From assembly GCA_012032855.1 (NCBI GenBank), contig JAAUQA010000236.1:1-5800 (forward strand): a DNA stretch of 5,800 nucleotides, read 5' to 3'. The notes beneath the pieces were generated by a model. That model worked only from the letters and a program-made list of their open reading frames with translations. It was not told the origin of the DNA and did no database searches. Shown piece after piece: positions 1 to 5,800 of the stretch. A program made the position numbers and the translations under genes. The first letter of the stretch is position 1, and each line of letters starts with the position of its first letter. Origin of the DNA: Candidatus Competibacteraceae bacterium. Lineage in GTDB: Bacteria; Pseudomonadota; Gammaproteobacteria; Competibacterales; Competibacteraceae.

Positions 1-994
1 TGGTGAAGAATCACCGCAACAAATCAGCCTACGTGCTCAACGCTTGGGCTTGTCCCGCCAACACCTGCGGCTGCTGCCGGAAATCTGCGTAGAGCGCATT
101 CTGACCCATGCCGAGCGTGAACAACCGCGGGTAATGGTAATCGACTCGATCCAGACCATTTTCACCGAGCGGCTGCAATCCGCCCCCGGTGCGGTCGGTC
201 AGGTGCGGGAAAGCGCTGCGCAACTGGTGCGTTTCGCCAAACGCAGTGGTGCGGCCTTGTTTCTGGTCGGGCATGTCACCAAGGAAGGAACCTTGGCCGG
301 TCCCCGAGTTTTGGAACACATGGTCGACACTGTATTGTATTTCGAAGGCGATGCCGGTAACCGTTTTCGGGTTATCCGGGCGGTTAAGAATCGTTACGGT
401 CCGGTCAACGAACTGGGCGTGTTTGCGATGACCGAACGGGGATTGAAAGCGGTCAGCAATCCGTCGGCGATTTTTCTGTCGCGCCATACCGTGCCGGTCG
501 CCGGCAGTGTGGTCATGGTCACCCGCGAAGGTACCCGCCCATTGTTAGTGGAAATCCAAGCGCTGGTGGATGATTGTCACGGCAGCAATCCCCGTCGGGT
601 GACGCTGGGTCTGGAGCAAAATCGGCTGGCCATGTTGTTGGCGGTTATGCATCGGCATGGCGGGGTGGCTATGTACGATCAAGACGTCTATATCAACGCC
701 GTGGGCGGAGTGCGAATAGCCGAAACCGCTTCGGATCTAGCGGTGTTATTGGCAGCCCTGTCCAGCTTTCGGGATCGGCCGTTGCCCTCTGATCTGATCG
801 TATTCGGTGAAGTGGGGTTGGCCGGTGAGATCAGACCCGTACCCAATGGTGAGGAACGTCTGCGGGAAGCGGTCAAGCACGGATTTAAGCGTGCTATTGT
901 ACCGCGCTCCAATGCGCCTCGCCGAGGGGCACTGGTGGAAGGGATGGAAGTCACCGGTGTGACCCGTCTGAATGACGTGTTAAGTCACCTTTAA
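1..994 (+). CDS. radA: DNA repair protein RadA, 3' part (5' end outside window)
   Basis: RadA is a RecA-like ATPase that drives branch migration of recombination intermediates in the cytoplasm. The frame is open from the left edge (first full codon at 2) to TAA at 992-994, giving 330 visible residues of a family usually near 455. The N-terminal zinc finger and Walker A motif therefore lie outside. Visible in order: GEESPQQ at the edge; the Walker B strand VMVIDSIQ (131-154, Asp at visible residue 48); GHVTKEGTLAGPRVLEH in the RecA core; the RadA signature KNRYG (386-400, the KNRFG motif with Tyr for Phe) followed by PVNELGVFAMTE; then the Lon-protease-like domain from about residue 165, with NPRRVTLGLEQNRLAMLLAV and VVFGEVGLAGEIRPVP-type segments (here LIVFGEVGLAGEIRPVP). 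A start at TTG 44 would be an artefact, because similarity continues to the edge. No frameshift is seen. Identification is very secure from the RadA signature and the Lon-like domain together. Confidence 0.97.
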   Translation, partial: GEESPQQISLRAQRLGLSRQHLRLLPEICVERILTHAEREQPRVMVIDSIQTIFTERLQSAPGAVGQVRESAAQLVRFAKRSGAALFLVGHVTKEGTLAGPRVLEHMVDTVLYFEGDAGNRFRVIRAVKNRYGPVNELGVFAMTERGLKAVSNPSAIFLSRHTVPVAGSVVMVTREGTRPLLVEIQALVDDCHGSNPRRVTLGLEQNRLAMLLAVMHRHGGVAMYDQDVYINAVGGVRIAETASDLAVLLAALSSFRDRPLPSDLIVFGEVGLAGEIRPVPNGEERLREAVKHGFKRAIVPRSNAPRRGALVEGMEVTGVTRLNDVLSHL

Positions 995-1119
995 TGCCCT
1001 TCAGTAGGGTTGGTTTCGACAGCTATGCGAGGGGGTGTAAAGCTGTATACTATTTCAATCCAGATTGTTCTGGGGGCGAGTAAATTTGCGCTGGTTTACA
1101 ATAGTTTGAGGAGTCCATT
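995..1119 (+). promoter_or_regulatory. radA-fba gap, possible fba promoter and strong ribosome site
   Basis: This 125-nt gap holds no gene. GAGGAG at 1108-1113, six bases before ATG 1120, is a strong Shine-Dalgarno and fixes the fba start. TATACT at 1046-1051, preceded by TG, is a possible -10 box, but no convincing -35 lies 16-18 bases upstream, so the promoter is only a candidate. TACAAT at 1097-1102 resembles a -10 but would start transcripts inside the ribosome site. After radA there is only a weak 4-bp CCCT/AGGG stem (997-1009) with no T run, so radA read-through into fba cannot be excluded. Confidence 0.35.
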
Positions 1120-2223
1120 ATGACGCAAGCGGCACTAAAATCGAGTGAAGTGGGTTTGAAACCCGGTGTAGTACACCGGTGAAGAGATATAAAACGTTAG
1201 TGGCGGCGGCAAAAGCGGGCGGTTACGCCTTGCCGGCGGTTAATGTCACCAGTTCTAACACCCTGAATGCCGTTATGGAGGCTGCGGCGAAAAATCGTGC
1301 GGATGTCGTTGTTCAATTATCCAACGGCGGTGCGCAATTCTATGGCGGACAGGGCTTGGAAGACGGTTTCAAGGCCAAGGTCTTGGGTGCTGTGGCCGCA
1401 GCCAGACACGCGCACTTATTGGCTGAGCATTACGGCATCTGCGTTGTGTTGCATACCGATCATGCGAATAAAAAGTTGATTCCCTGGGTGGAAGCCTTGC
1501 TGGATCATGGCGAAGCCTTTTTTAAGGAAACCGGTCAAGCCCTTCGTTCAGTTCCCATATGCTGGATTTGTCCGAAGAACCCATTGATTTCAACTTGAAC
1601 GAATGCGCACGCGTCCTGGGACGGATGAGCAAGATGGGCATGAATCTGGAAATCGAATTAGGGGTCACCGGCGGCGAAGAAGATGGCGTCGGTTCGGATG
1701 TCGACGATAGTGCCGACAATTCCCATTTGTACACGCAGCCGGAAGATGTGTTGCAAGCCTATGACAAGCTGGCGCCTATCGGCCAATTTTCGGTTGCCGC
1801 GTCATTCGGTAATGTTCACGGTGTTTACAAACCCGGTAACGTTCAGCTACGTCCAGAGATTCTGAAAACTCGCAGGACTTGGTAGCCCAAACCCATAAGA
1901 CCGGTAAAAATCCCTTGAATCTGGTCTTTCACGGCGGTTCCGGTTCGGAAAAAGCGCAGATCAAGGAAGCGGTTAGCTACGGTGTGTTCAAGATGAATAT
2001 CGACACCGATACCCAATTCGCGTTCTCCGAAGCCATCGGGAAATATGTCGAAGCGAATCCCAGGGCGTTCAAGTACCAACTCGATCCTGAAGACGGTACC
2101 CCGTACAAGAAATTCTATGATCCGCGCAAATACCTGCGTCTGGCCGAACAAAATCTGATTGCTCGCCTGAGCGAGGCTTTTGAGGATCTGGGTTCTAAAG
2201 GGCGCTCTATTGCTCAAGCCTAA
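1120..2223 (+). CDS. fba: Class II fructose-bisphosphate aldolase, frameshifted at three places as given
   Basis: This zinc-dependent aldolase cleaves fructose 1,6-bisphosphate to dihydroxyacetone phosphate and glyceraldehyde 3-phosphate in glycolysis, and runs the reverse in gluconeogenesis. ATG 1120 follows GAGGAG and opens MTQAALKSSEVGLKPGVV, matching the family N-terminus. That frame stops at 1180-1182, so later GTG 1179 or ATG 1559 starts are artefacts. Restoring frame at about 1174-1190, 1545-1549 and 1865-1868 gives about 368 residues (E. coli FbaA has 359). Catalytic features survive across the frames: HTDH (1452-1463; Asp and zinc His), ELG Glu (1655-1657), GNVHGVYKPGNV with zinc His (1817-1819), VFHGGSGS with zinc His (1930-1932), and MNIDTDTQ. 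A short extra acidic stretch, GSDVDDSAD, sits after GGEEDGV compared with E. coli. A hairpin follows the stop. The gene is probably intact in the organism, with base errors here; real decay is the alternative. The family is certain, the coding status is not. Confidence 0.93.
1163..1179. repeat. Perfect inverted repeat at the first fba frameshift
   Basis: CCGGTGTA and TACACCGG form a perfect 8-bp inverted repeat around a single G, inside the fba codons for PGVV. The family consensus KPGVVTGEE can be recovered by removing the C at 1174 (gta-acc-ggt-gaa-gag), which would leave only an imperfect palindrome. The repeat therefore coincides with the inferred inserted base. It is more likely a mutation or sequencing footprint than an operator. 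Confidence 0.6.
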
Positions 2224-2267
2224 TCGGTTTGAGCTGTTATCCTGAATTTATCGCTTCTCTTTAGAAT

Positions 2268-2308
2268 GATCACCGTTACCCCACAGGACTGCGGGGTAAC
2301 GGCTGATC
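2268..2308 (+). terminator. Strong hairpin after fba, probable terminator
   Basis: CCGTTACCCC (2273-2282) pairs perfectly with GGGGTAACGG (2293-2302) across a 10-base loop. GATCA (2268-2272) pairs with TGATC (2304-2308) if C2303 bulges, giving about 15 bp. It lies 44 bases after the fba stop. The downstream sequence is only moderately T-rich (GTTATCTCGTTT) with no run of T, so termination may be weak, or the stem may instead protect the fba mRNA 3' end. Confidence 0.65.
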
Positions 2309-2334
2309 GTTATCTCGTTTGTGCTCTTTAGGAC

Positions 2335-2363
2335 TTGAGCCTACGACCTGTGGATATGATAAA
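2335..2363 (+). promoter_or_regulatory. Candidate promoter for the ndk cluster
   Basis: TTGAGC (2335-2340) resembles a -35 box. The stretch TATGATAAACT (2355-2365) carries overlapping -10-like hexamers: TATGAT (2355-2360, spacing 14) and GATAAA (2358-2363, spacing 17). Neither pairing is ideal. The position, after the fba hairpin and about 80 bases before the ndk start, is sensible for a promoter serving ndk-rlmN-pilW-rodZ. This is inference from consensus matching only. Confidence 0.35.
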
Positions 2364-2374
2364 CTCTGCCCTTC

Positions 2375-2394
2375 AATACCCCTTGACGGGTATT
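2375..2394 (+). repeat. Inverted repeat in the presumed ndk leader
   Basis: AATACCC (2375-2381) and GGGTATT (2388-2394) are a perfect 7-bp inverted repeat separated by CTTGAC. It ends 46 bases before the ndk ATG and lies just downstream of the candidate -10 region, so it would be either a small hairpin near the 5' end of the transcript or a protein-binding dyad. No long T run follows, so a simple terminator is unlikely. Confidence 0.5.
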
Positions 2395-2440
2395 TCCTTA
2401 CTATTCCCAAGCCCACTTATGATCAAGCTACGGAGCGCTC

Positions 2441-2872
2441 ATGGCCCTGGAACGCACTCTCTCTATTATTAAACCGGACGCTGTTGCTAAAAATGTGATC
2501 GGCAAGATCTACAGCCGTTTCGAAGACAACGGACTGCGCATCATCGCAGCCAAAATGCTGCATCTTTCTCGGGAACAGGCGGAAAGCTTCTATGCTGTGC
2601 ATCGGGAACGTCCTTTTTTTAAGGATTTGGTTGATTTTATGATCTCCGGCCCAGTCATGGTTCAGGCCTTGGAAGGTGAAGATGCCATTGCTAAGCATCG
2701 CGAAATCATGGGCGCCACGGACCCGAAAAAGGCCGCGCCCGGTACGATTCGCGCTGATTTTGCCGAAACCGTCGATGAAAACGCAGTACACGGCTCTGAT
2801 TCGCCCGAAACGGCGGCTACCGAAGTGGCGTTTTACTTCAGCGCGGAAGAACTTTGCCCGCGCACTCGATAA
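2441..2872 (+). CDS. ndk: Nucleoside diphosphate kinase
   Basis: Ndk moves the gamma-phosphate from one nucleoside triphosphate, usually ATP, to any nucleoside diphosphate by way of a phosphohistidine, balancing NTP and dNTP pools in the cytoplasm. The 143-residue product has the same length as E. coli Ndk and starts [21 protein letters not shown]. The catalytic histidine is His117 in NAVHGSDS (codon 2789-2791). The nucleotide-site residues Lys11, Tyr51, Arg87, Thr93, Arg104 and Asn114 are all present, and the C-terminus CPRTR is typical. GGAG at 2432-2435, five bases before ATG 2441, supports the start. A T7 run at 2614-2620 is correctly in frame. The gene is intact, unlike its neighbours on both sides, and heads a tightly spaced run with rlmN 24 nt downstream. 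Confidence 0.98.
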   Translation: MALERTLSIIKPDAVAKNVIGKIYSRFEDNGLRIIAAKMLHLSREQAESFYAVHRERPFFKDLVDFMISGPVMVQALEGEDAIAKHREIMGATDPKKAAPGTIRADFAETVDENAVHGSDSPETAATEVAFYFSAEELCPRTR

Positions 2873-2896
2873 ACGTCAGCCCGGACTATCCGTTCG

Positions 2897-3990
2897 ATGT
2901 CAACGGCAAAAATTAATCTGCTGGATCTTAATCGCGCTGGTCTGGAGGCGTTCTTCGCCGAGTTAGGCGAGAAACGCTTCCGTGCTGTTCAGGTCATGAA
3001 ATGGATTTATCATGAAAACGTCGTTGACTTCGACGCGATGACTAACCTGGGCAAAACGTTACGCCACAAGTTGCAAGCGGTAGCCGAGATCCGCCCTCCT
3101 GAGGTGGTGTTCGATCAAGCCTCTCAGATGGCTCTCACAAGTGGTTGATCCGGCTCGACAGCGGGAATTGCGTGGAGACCGTGTTCATTCCCGAAGATGG
3201 ACGCGGTACGCTGTGCGTGTCGTCACAGATCGGCTGCCCGTTGGATTGTTCGTTCTGTGCGACAGCTCAACAGGGTTTCAATCGCAACCTTACCGTAGCT
3301 GAAATTATCGGTCAGGTTTGGCAAGCGAATCGGCTGTTGGGCGGTGAACGCAATGGTAATCGCATACTCACCAACGTGGTCATGATGGGCATGGGTGAGC
3401 CTTTGTTGAATTTCAACAAAGTGGTCGATGCGATGGATCTGATGCAGGATGATTTGGGCTTCGGTTTATCCAAGCGTCGAGTCACCTTGAGTACCGCCGG
3501 CGTGGTCCCTGCTCTCTATCGATTGCGCGAAGTCTCCGATGTCAGTCTTGCCGTTTCGCTGCATGCGCCTACCGATGAACTCCGCAACGAACTGGTACCC
3601 CTGAATCGCAAGTACCCCATCGCGCAACTACTGGAAGCTTGCCGCCATTACATGCACGGCAAACTGCAACGCAGCATTACTTGGGAGTATGTGATGTTGG
3701 CTGGCGTTAATGATTCCGAATCCCATGCGCGGGCGTTGGCGCGGTTGCTCAAAGACATTCCATCCAAGGTTAATTTGATTCCGTTCAATCCATTTCCGAA
3801 TACGCGCTATCAGCGTTCCAGCGTCGCCGTGATCGATCGCTTTCGGGCGATACTGGTGGCGCATGGATTGACGACGATCACTCGTAAAACTCGTGGCGAC
3901 GATATTGATGCGGCTTGCGGCCAGTTGGCCGGTCAAGTTCAAGACCGACGGCGGCGTTCTCTGCGGATGATGCAAGCACCGAGCGGTTAA
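2897..3990 (+). CDS. rlmN: 23S rRNA/tRNA adenine-C2 methyltransferase RlmN, one frameshift as given
   Basis: RlmN is a radical-SAM enzyme that methylates C2 of A2503 in 23S rRNA and of A37 in some tRNAs, supporting translational accuracy. Residues 1-76 ([20 protein letters not shown] onward) read from ATG 2897 until a frame change near 3124. The rest reads from about 3125 to TAA 3988-3990. Adding one T after 3124 restores [14 protein letters not shown], the expected family sequence, and gives 364 residues, a normal length. The iron-sulfur CX3CX2C motif is CPLDCSFC (Cys codons 3235, 3247, 3256). The two mechanistic cysteines are also present: GTLCVSSQ (3214-3216) and the methyl-carrying Cys in [12 protein letters not shown] (3916-3918). 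MGMGEPLLN and [12 protein letters not shown] are family hallmarks. No good Shine-Dalgarno precedes ATG 2897; coupling to ndk is plausible. All catalytic parts are kept, so a base error is more likely than a true pseudogene. Confidence 0.95.
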
Positions 3991-4730
3991 TGATGCGAAT
4001 CGTGCCGAGCCTGTCATTCCTGCTACTCCTGGCAATGCTGCAGGCATGCACTTCTGTCCCCCACTAACCCGCCTGACGGGTAACGCTGCGGATCTCAATT
4101 ACCAGTTAGGCGTGCGCTACATGCAACGAGGGCGTTTTGACGTGGCGCAGGAAAAATTGGAAAAGGCGCTCAGTTTTAGAGAGGATTTCCCTGAAGTACA
4201 CAATGCATTAGCCGTGCTCTATGATGAAGAGGGCAATAAGGAATTGGCGGAACGCCATTTTCAACGCGCTATCGCATTGGACGCCAACTTCTCACTGGCT
4301 GTAAAAAACTATGGTCAATTTCTATGTAGAAACGACCAGCCTGCCGAAGGCGAAGCGTTATTATTGGGCCTAGCGCAAAGTTCAGCGCCGCAAGAAGCGG
4401 CTGCTTGCTTATGTCGATGCTGCCGCTTGCGCGCTATCCATACGTGATTATCCCCGTGCTGAGAGTTATCTGCTTAGAGCCCTGGAAATTCAGCCCGGCG
4501 CTACTGTGGCCTTGTACCGACTCGCCGAGCTTTACCATGTCAATGAGGATCATCAACAAGCGCGCGTTTTTTTGCAGCGTTATCATGCTCAGGCCAGACC
4601 GAGTCCGGAAAGTCTTTGGCTGGGTGTCGCGATTGAAGAAAAACTCGGTGATGAAAAATTGCGCCGTGCTTATGTGTTGCGATTACGCACACAATTCCCG
4701 GATTCCGCCCAAGCTCAACGGCTGAAATAA
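3990..4730 (+). CDS. pilW: Type IV pilus biogenesis/stability lipoprotein PilW (PilF), two frameshifts as given
   Basis: PilW/PilF is an outer-membrane lipoprotein of TPR repeats that pilots assembly and stability of the PilQ secretin in type IV pilus systems. The start ATG 3990 (or in-frame ATG 3993) overlaps the rlmN stop. It encodes a signal peptide, [20 protein letters not shown], with lipobox LQAC and the lipidated Cys at residue 20 (4047-4049). That frame stops at 4068-4070, just past a run of five C (4058-4062). One more C gives SVPPLTRLTGNAADLNYQLG and joins the TPR body. TPR-like units include YQLGVRYMQRGRFDVAQEKL, NALAVLYDEEGNKELAERHF, the NYGQFLCRND unit, VDAAACALSIRDYPRAESYL and ALYRLAELYHVNEDHQQARV. 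A second, opposite shift near 4386-4391 returns to the original frame (RLLAYVDAAAC) up to TAA 4728-4730. The restored length is about 246 residues, normal for the family. A call starting at 4046 would lose the signal peptide. The PilQ partner is not in the window. Confidence 0.88.
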
Positions 4731-4732
4731 CA

Positions 4733-5800
4733 ATGAGTGCGCAAAATACTGCTCAAAGCTCACAAGAGATAGCGCAGACTTATCAGACTGCTGCGGAAGC
4801 GTTAGGCGCAACTCTGGCCGAAGCGCGCAAACGGCTGGGACTGGAACAACGCGAAGTGGCAACTCGTTTAGGGTTAAACCCGGTGCTGATCAGGCGCTTG
4901 GAAGAAGGCGCATTTCAGGATCTAGGCGCCCCGGTTTACGCGCGGGGGTATTTAACCCGCTATGTGCGGTTCCTTGAGTTGCCTGAGCAGGAGATACTGG
5001 ATCGTCATAAACAGTTAGGAGTTAATGAAGTACCGCCATTGCGAGTAACCCGCACCTTCAAACCTCAAGCCAGGATGAGCGATAGAGGGGTACGCTGGTT
5101 TTCTTACTTATTGCTTTTTGCTGTCATTGGTTGGATAGGCTGGCAGGGTTACGAGCAAGTCGCGGAACATTTGGAGGTGGTGGATGAGTCGTCGTCACTG
5201 AAACCCTTTTCCAATACCGATGAGAATGCGATTAGCTTGCCGCAACCTGAGCAAACGGACTCGACCCCCTCGCAATCATCGGCACAAGCGCCTGAACCAG
5301 AGCGCAATGACAGCGTAGCCGGAGCTGTTTTACAAGAGGTTGCCCCATTGCCGGTTCAGACCACGACCTCGGCCGATTCCGCTGTGCCTGAAGCGGCAAC
5401 AGATACTGCATCATCGGCGGAATCTGTCACCACCACGTTGCAAACCCCTAGTGTAGAAACCACGACGTCTTCGCCACCACTGTCCGAAACGCTGTCCAAT
5501 GCCGCGACGCCTGCAACGACGCCTCCCGCATCATCGACAGAGTCTGCTTCTACGCCCACCCCGGCTACGACTACCGAACCGTCTGTCCCGGTTGGTCCTC
5601 CGCAATTAAGCCTCGAATTTACTGAGGATTGTTGGGTCGATGTAAAAGACGCCAACGGTGAACGTTTGGCTTATGGGATCATGAAAGCCAATACGGTCAG
5701 CACCGTGTCCGGGCCTGCTCCATTCTCAATCACTTTGGGCAATGCGGTGGGTGTCAGCGCCATCAAACTCAACGGCAAGCCGATAGAACCGAGTCTCTAT
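4733..5800 (+). CDS. rodZ: Cell-shape protein RodZ (HTH, single TM, periplasmic domain), 3' end outside window
   Basis: RodZ links the MreB cytoskeleton to the periplasmic cell-wall elongation machinery and maintains rod shape. ATG 4733 lies 2 nt after the pilW stop, with no clear Shine-Dalgarno, suggesting coupling. The frame is open to the window edge, giving 356 residues. Visible parts: a polar N-terminus (1-20); a Cro/CI-type helix-turn-helix domain (about 22-90) with LAEARKRLGLEQREVATRLG and the RodZ motif PVYARGYLTRYVRF (Tyr69 and Tyr73 align with Phe60 and Tyr64, the MreB-contacting residues of E. coli RodZ); a basic stretch; one transmembrane segment (about 122-139, WFSYLLLFAVIGWIGW); a Thr/Ser/Pro/Ala-rich periplasmic linker (about 150-290); and the conserved C-terminal domain starting LSLEFTEDCWVDVKDANG and running to NGKPIEPSLY. 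By comparison with E. coli about 20 residues are missing at the right edge. No frameshift is seen. Confidence 0.95.
   Translation, partial: MSAQNTAQSSQEIAQTYQTAAEALGATLAEARKRLGLEQREVATRLGLNPVLIRRLEEGAFQDLGAPVYARGYLTRYVRFLELPEQEILDRHKQLGVNEVPPLRVTRTFKPQARMSDRGVRWFSYLLLFAVIGWIGWQGYEQVAEHLEVVDESSSLKPFSNTDENAISLPQPEQTDSTPSQSSAQAPEPERNDSVAGAVLQEVAPLPVQTTTSADSAVPEAATDTASSAESVTTTLQTPSVETTTSSPPLSETLSNAATPATTPPASSTESASTPTPATTTEPSVPVGPPQLSLEFTEDCWVDVKDANGERLAYGIMKANTVSTVSGPAPFSITLGNAVGVSAIKLNGKPIEPSLY

Noticed and set aside
386..400. KNRYG in place of KNRFG in RadA
   Set aside because: Tyr for Phe is a conservative change within the motif and the rest of the domain is normal, so loss of function is not suggested.
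29..487. 152-residue open frame on the minus strand opposite radA
   Set aside because: It lies entirely over well-conserved radA coding sequence and shows no recognisable motif; a shadow frame.
1005..1040. GGTTTCGAC followed by a G-rich stretch, faintly like the 5' end of tmRNA
   Set aside because: The match is short, and no acceptor-stem partner, tag reading frame or CCA end is visible in the 125-nt gap.
1097..1102. TACAAT as a -10 box for fba
   Set aside because: The transcript would begin within the ribosome site, and no -35 lies at the right distance.
1179..1181. GTG as an alternative fba start
   Set aside because: It has no ribosome site and would drop the conserved N-terminus that is plainly present from ATG 1120 behind GAGGAG.
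1516..1527. CCTTTTTTAAGG palindrome in fba and a similar TCCTTTTTTTAAGGA in ndk (2611-2625)
   Set aside because: Both simply encode Phe-Phe-Lys within conserved protein sequence; no regulatory meaning is needed.
2882..2899. Possible upstream extension of rlmN
   Set aside because: No start codon precedes ATG 2897 in that frame before ndk, and [12 protein letters not shown] matches the usual RlmN N-terminus.
1117..4391. Programmed ribosomal frameshifting as an explanation of the breaks
   Set aside because: The sites share no slippery motif or common structure, these families are not known to use it, and several independent events in one gene are implausible.
5356..5655. Val/Ala/Ser-rich open frame on the minus strand
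   Set aside because: It is the antisense of the repetitive Thr/Ser/Pro/Ala linker codons of rodZ, so its openness and composition follow from that.

Overview
The window looks like a chromosomal housekeeping segment from a gammaproteobacterium. The basis is a class II fructose-bisphosphate aldolase close to the E. coli FbaA type, a 143-residue Ndk with the E. coli-like CPRTR end, and the run ndk-rlmN-pilW-rodZ, a gene order well known in Gammaproteobacteria (ispG and hisS would be expected next, beyond the right edge). I cannot name a genus. All genes lie on the + strand.

Layout: 1-994 is the 3' part of radA (DNA recombination and repair). 995-1119 is a gene-free gap that probably holds the fba promoter and ends in a clear GAGGAG ribosome site. 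1120-2223 is fba, broken into several frames. 2224-2440 is a gap with a strong hairpin just after fba (probable terminator), a possible promoter, and a second small inverted repeat in the presumed ndk leader. 2441-2872 is ndk, intact. 2897-3990 is rlmN, broken once. 3990-4730 is pilW/pilF, a lipoprotein with TPR repeats, broken twice. 4733-5800 is rodZ, open to the right edge and lacking only about 20 codons.

ndk, rlmN, pilW and rodZ are tightly packed: 24 nt between ndk and rlmN, a 1-nt stop/start overlap at rlmN/pilW, and 2 nt between pilW and rodZ. They are probably co-transcribed. Their jobs differ (nucleotide pools, rRNA/tRNA methylation, type IV pilus secretin assembly, cell shape), so the grouping is a conserved housekeeping cluster rather than one pathway.

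The most unusual property is a cluster of about seven small indels between 1174 and 4390. They break fba, rlmN and pilW, while radA, ndk and rodZ stay open. Across every break the protein resumes in another frame with full family similarity and all visible catalytic residues. Sequencing or assembly error is therefore the leading explanation; very recent gene decay is the alternative. One site has a distinctive signature: the inferred inserted base turns an imperfect palindrome into a perfect one. I found no sign of a previously undescribed system, mobile element, CRISPR array or RNA gene.
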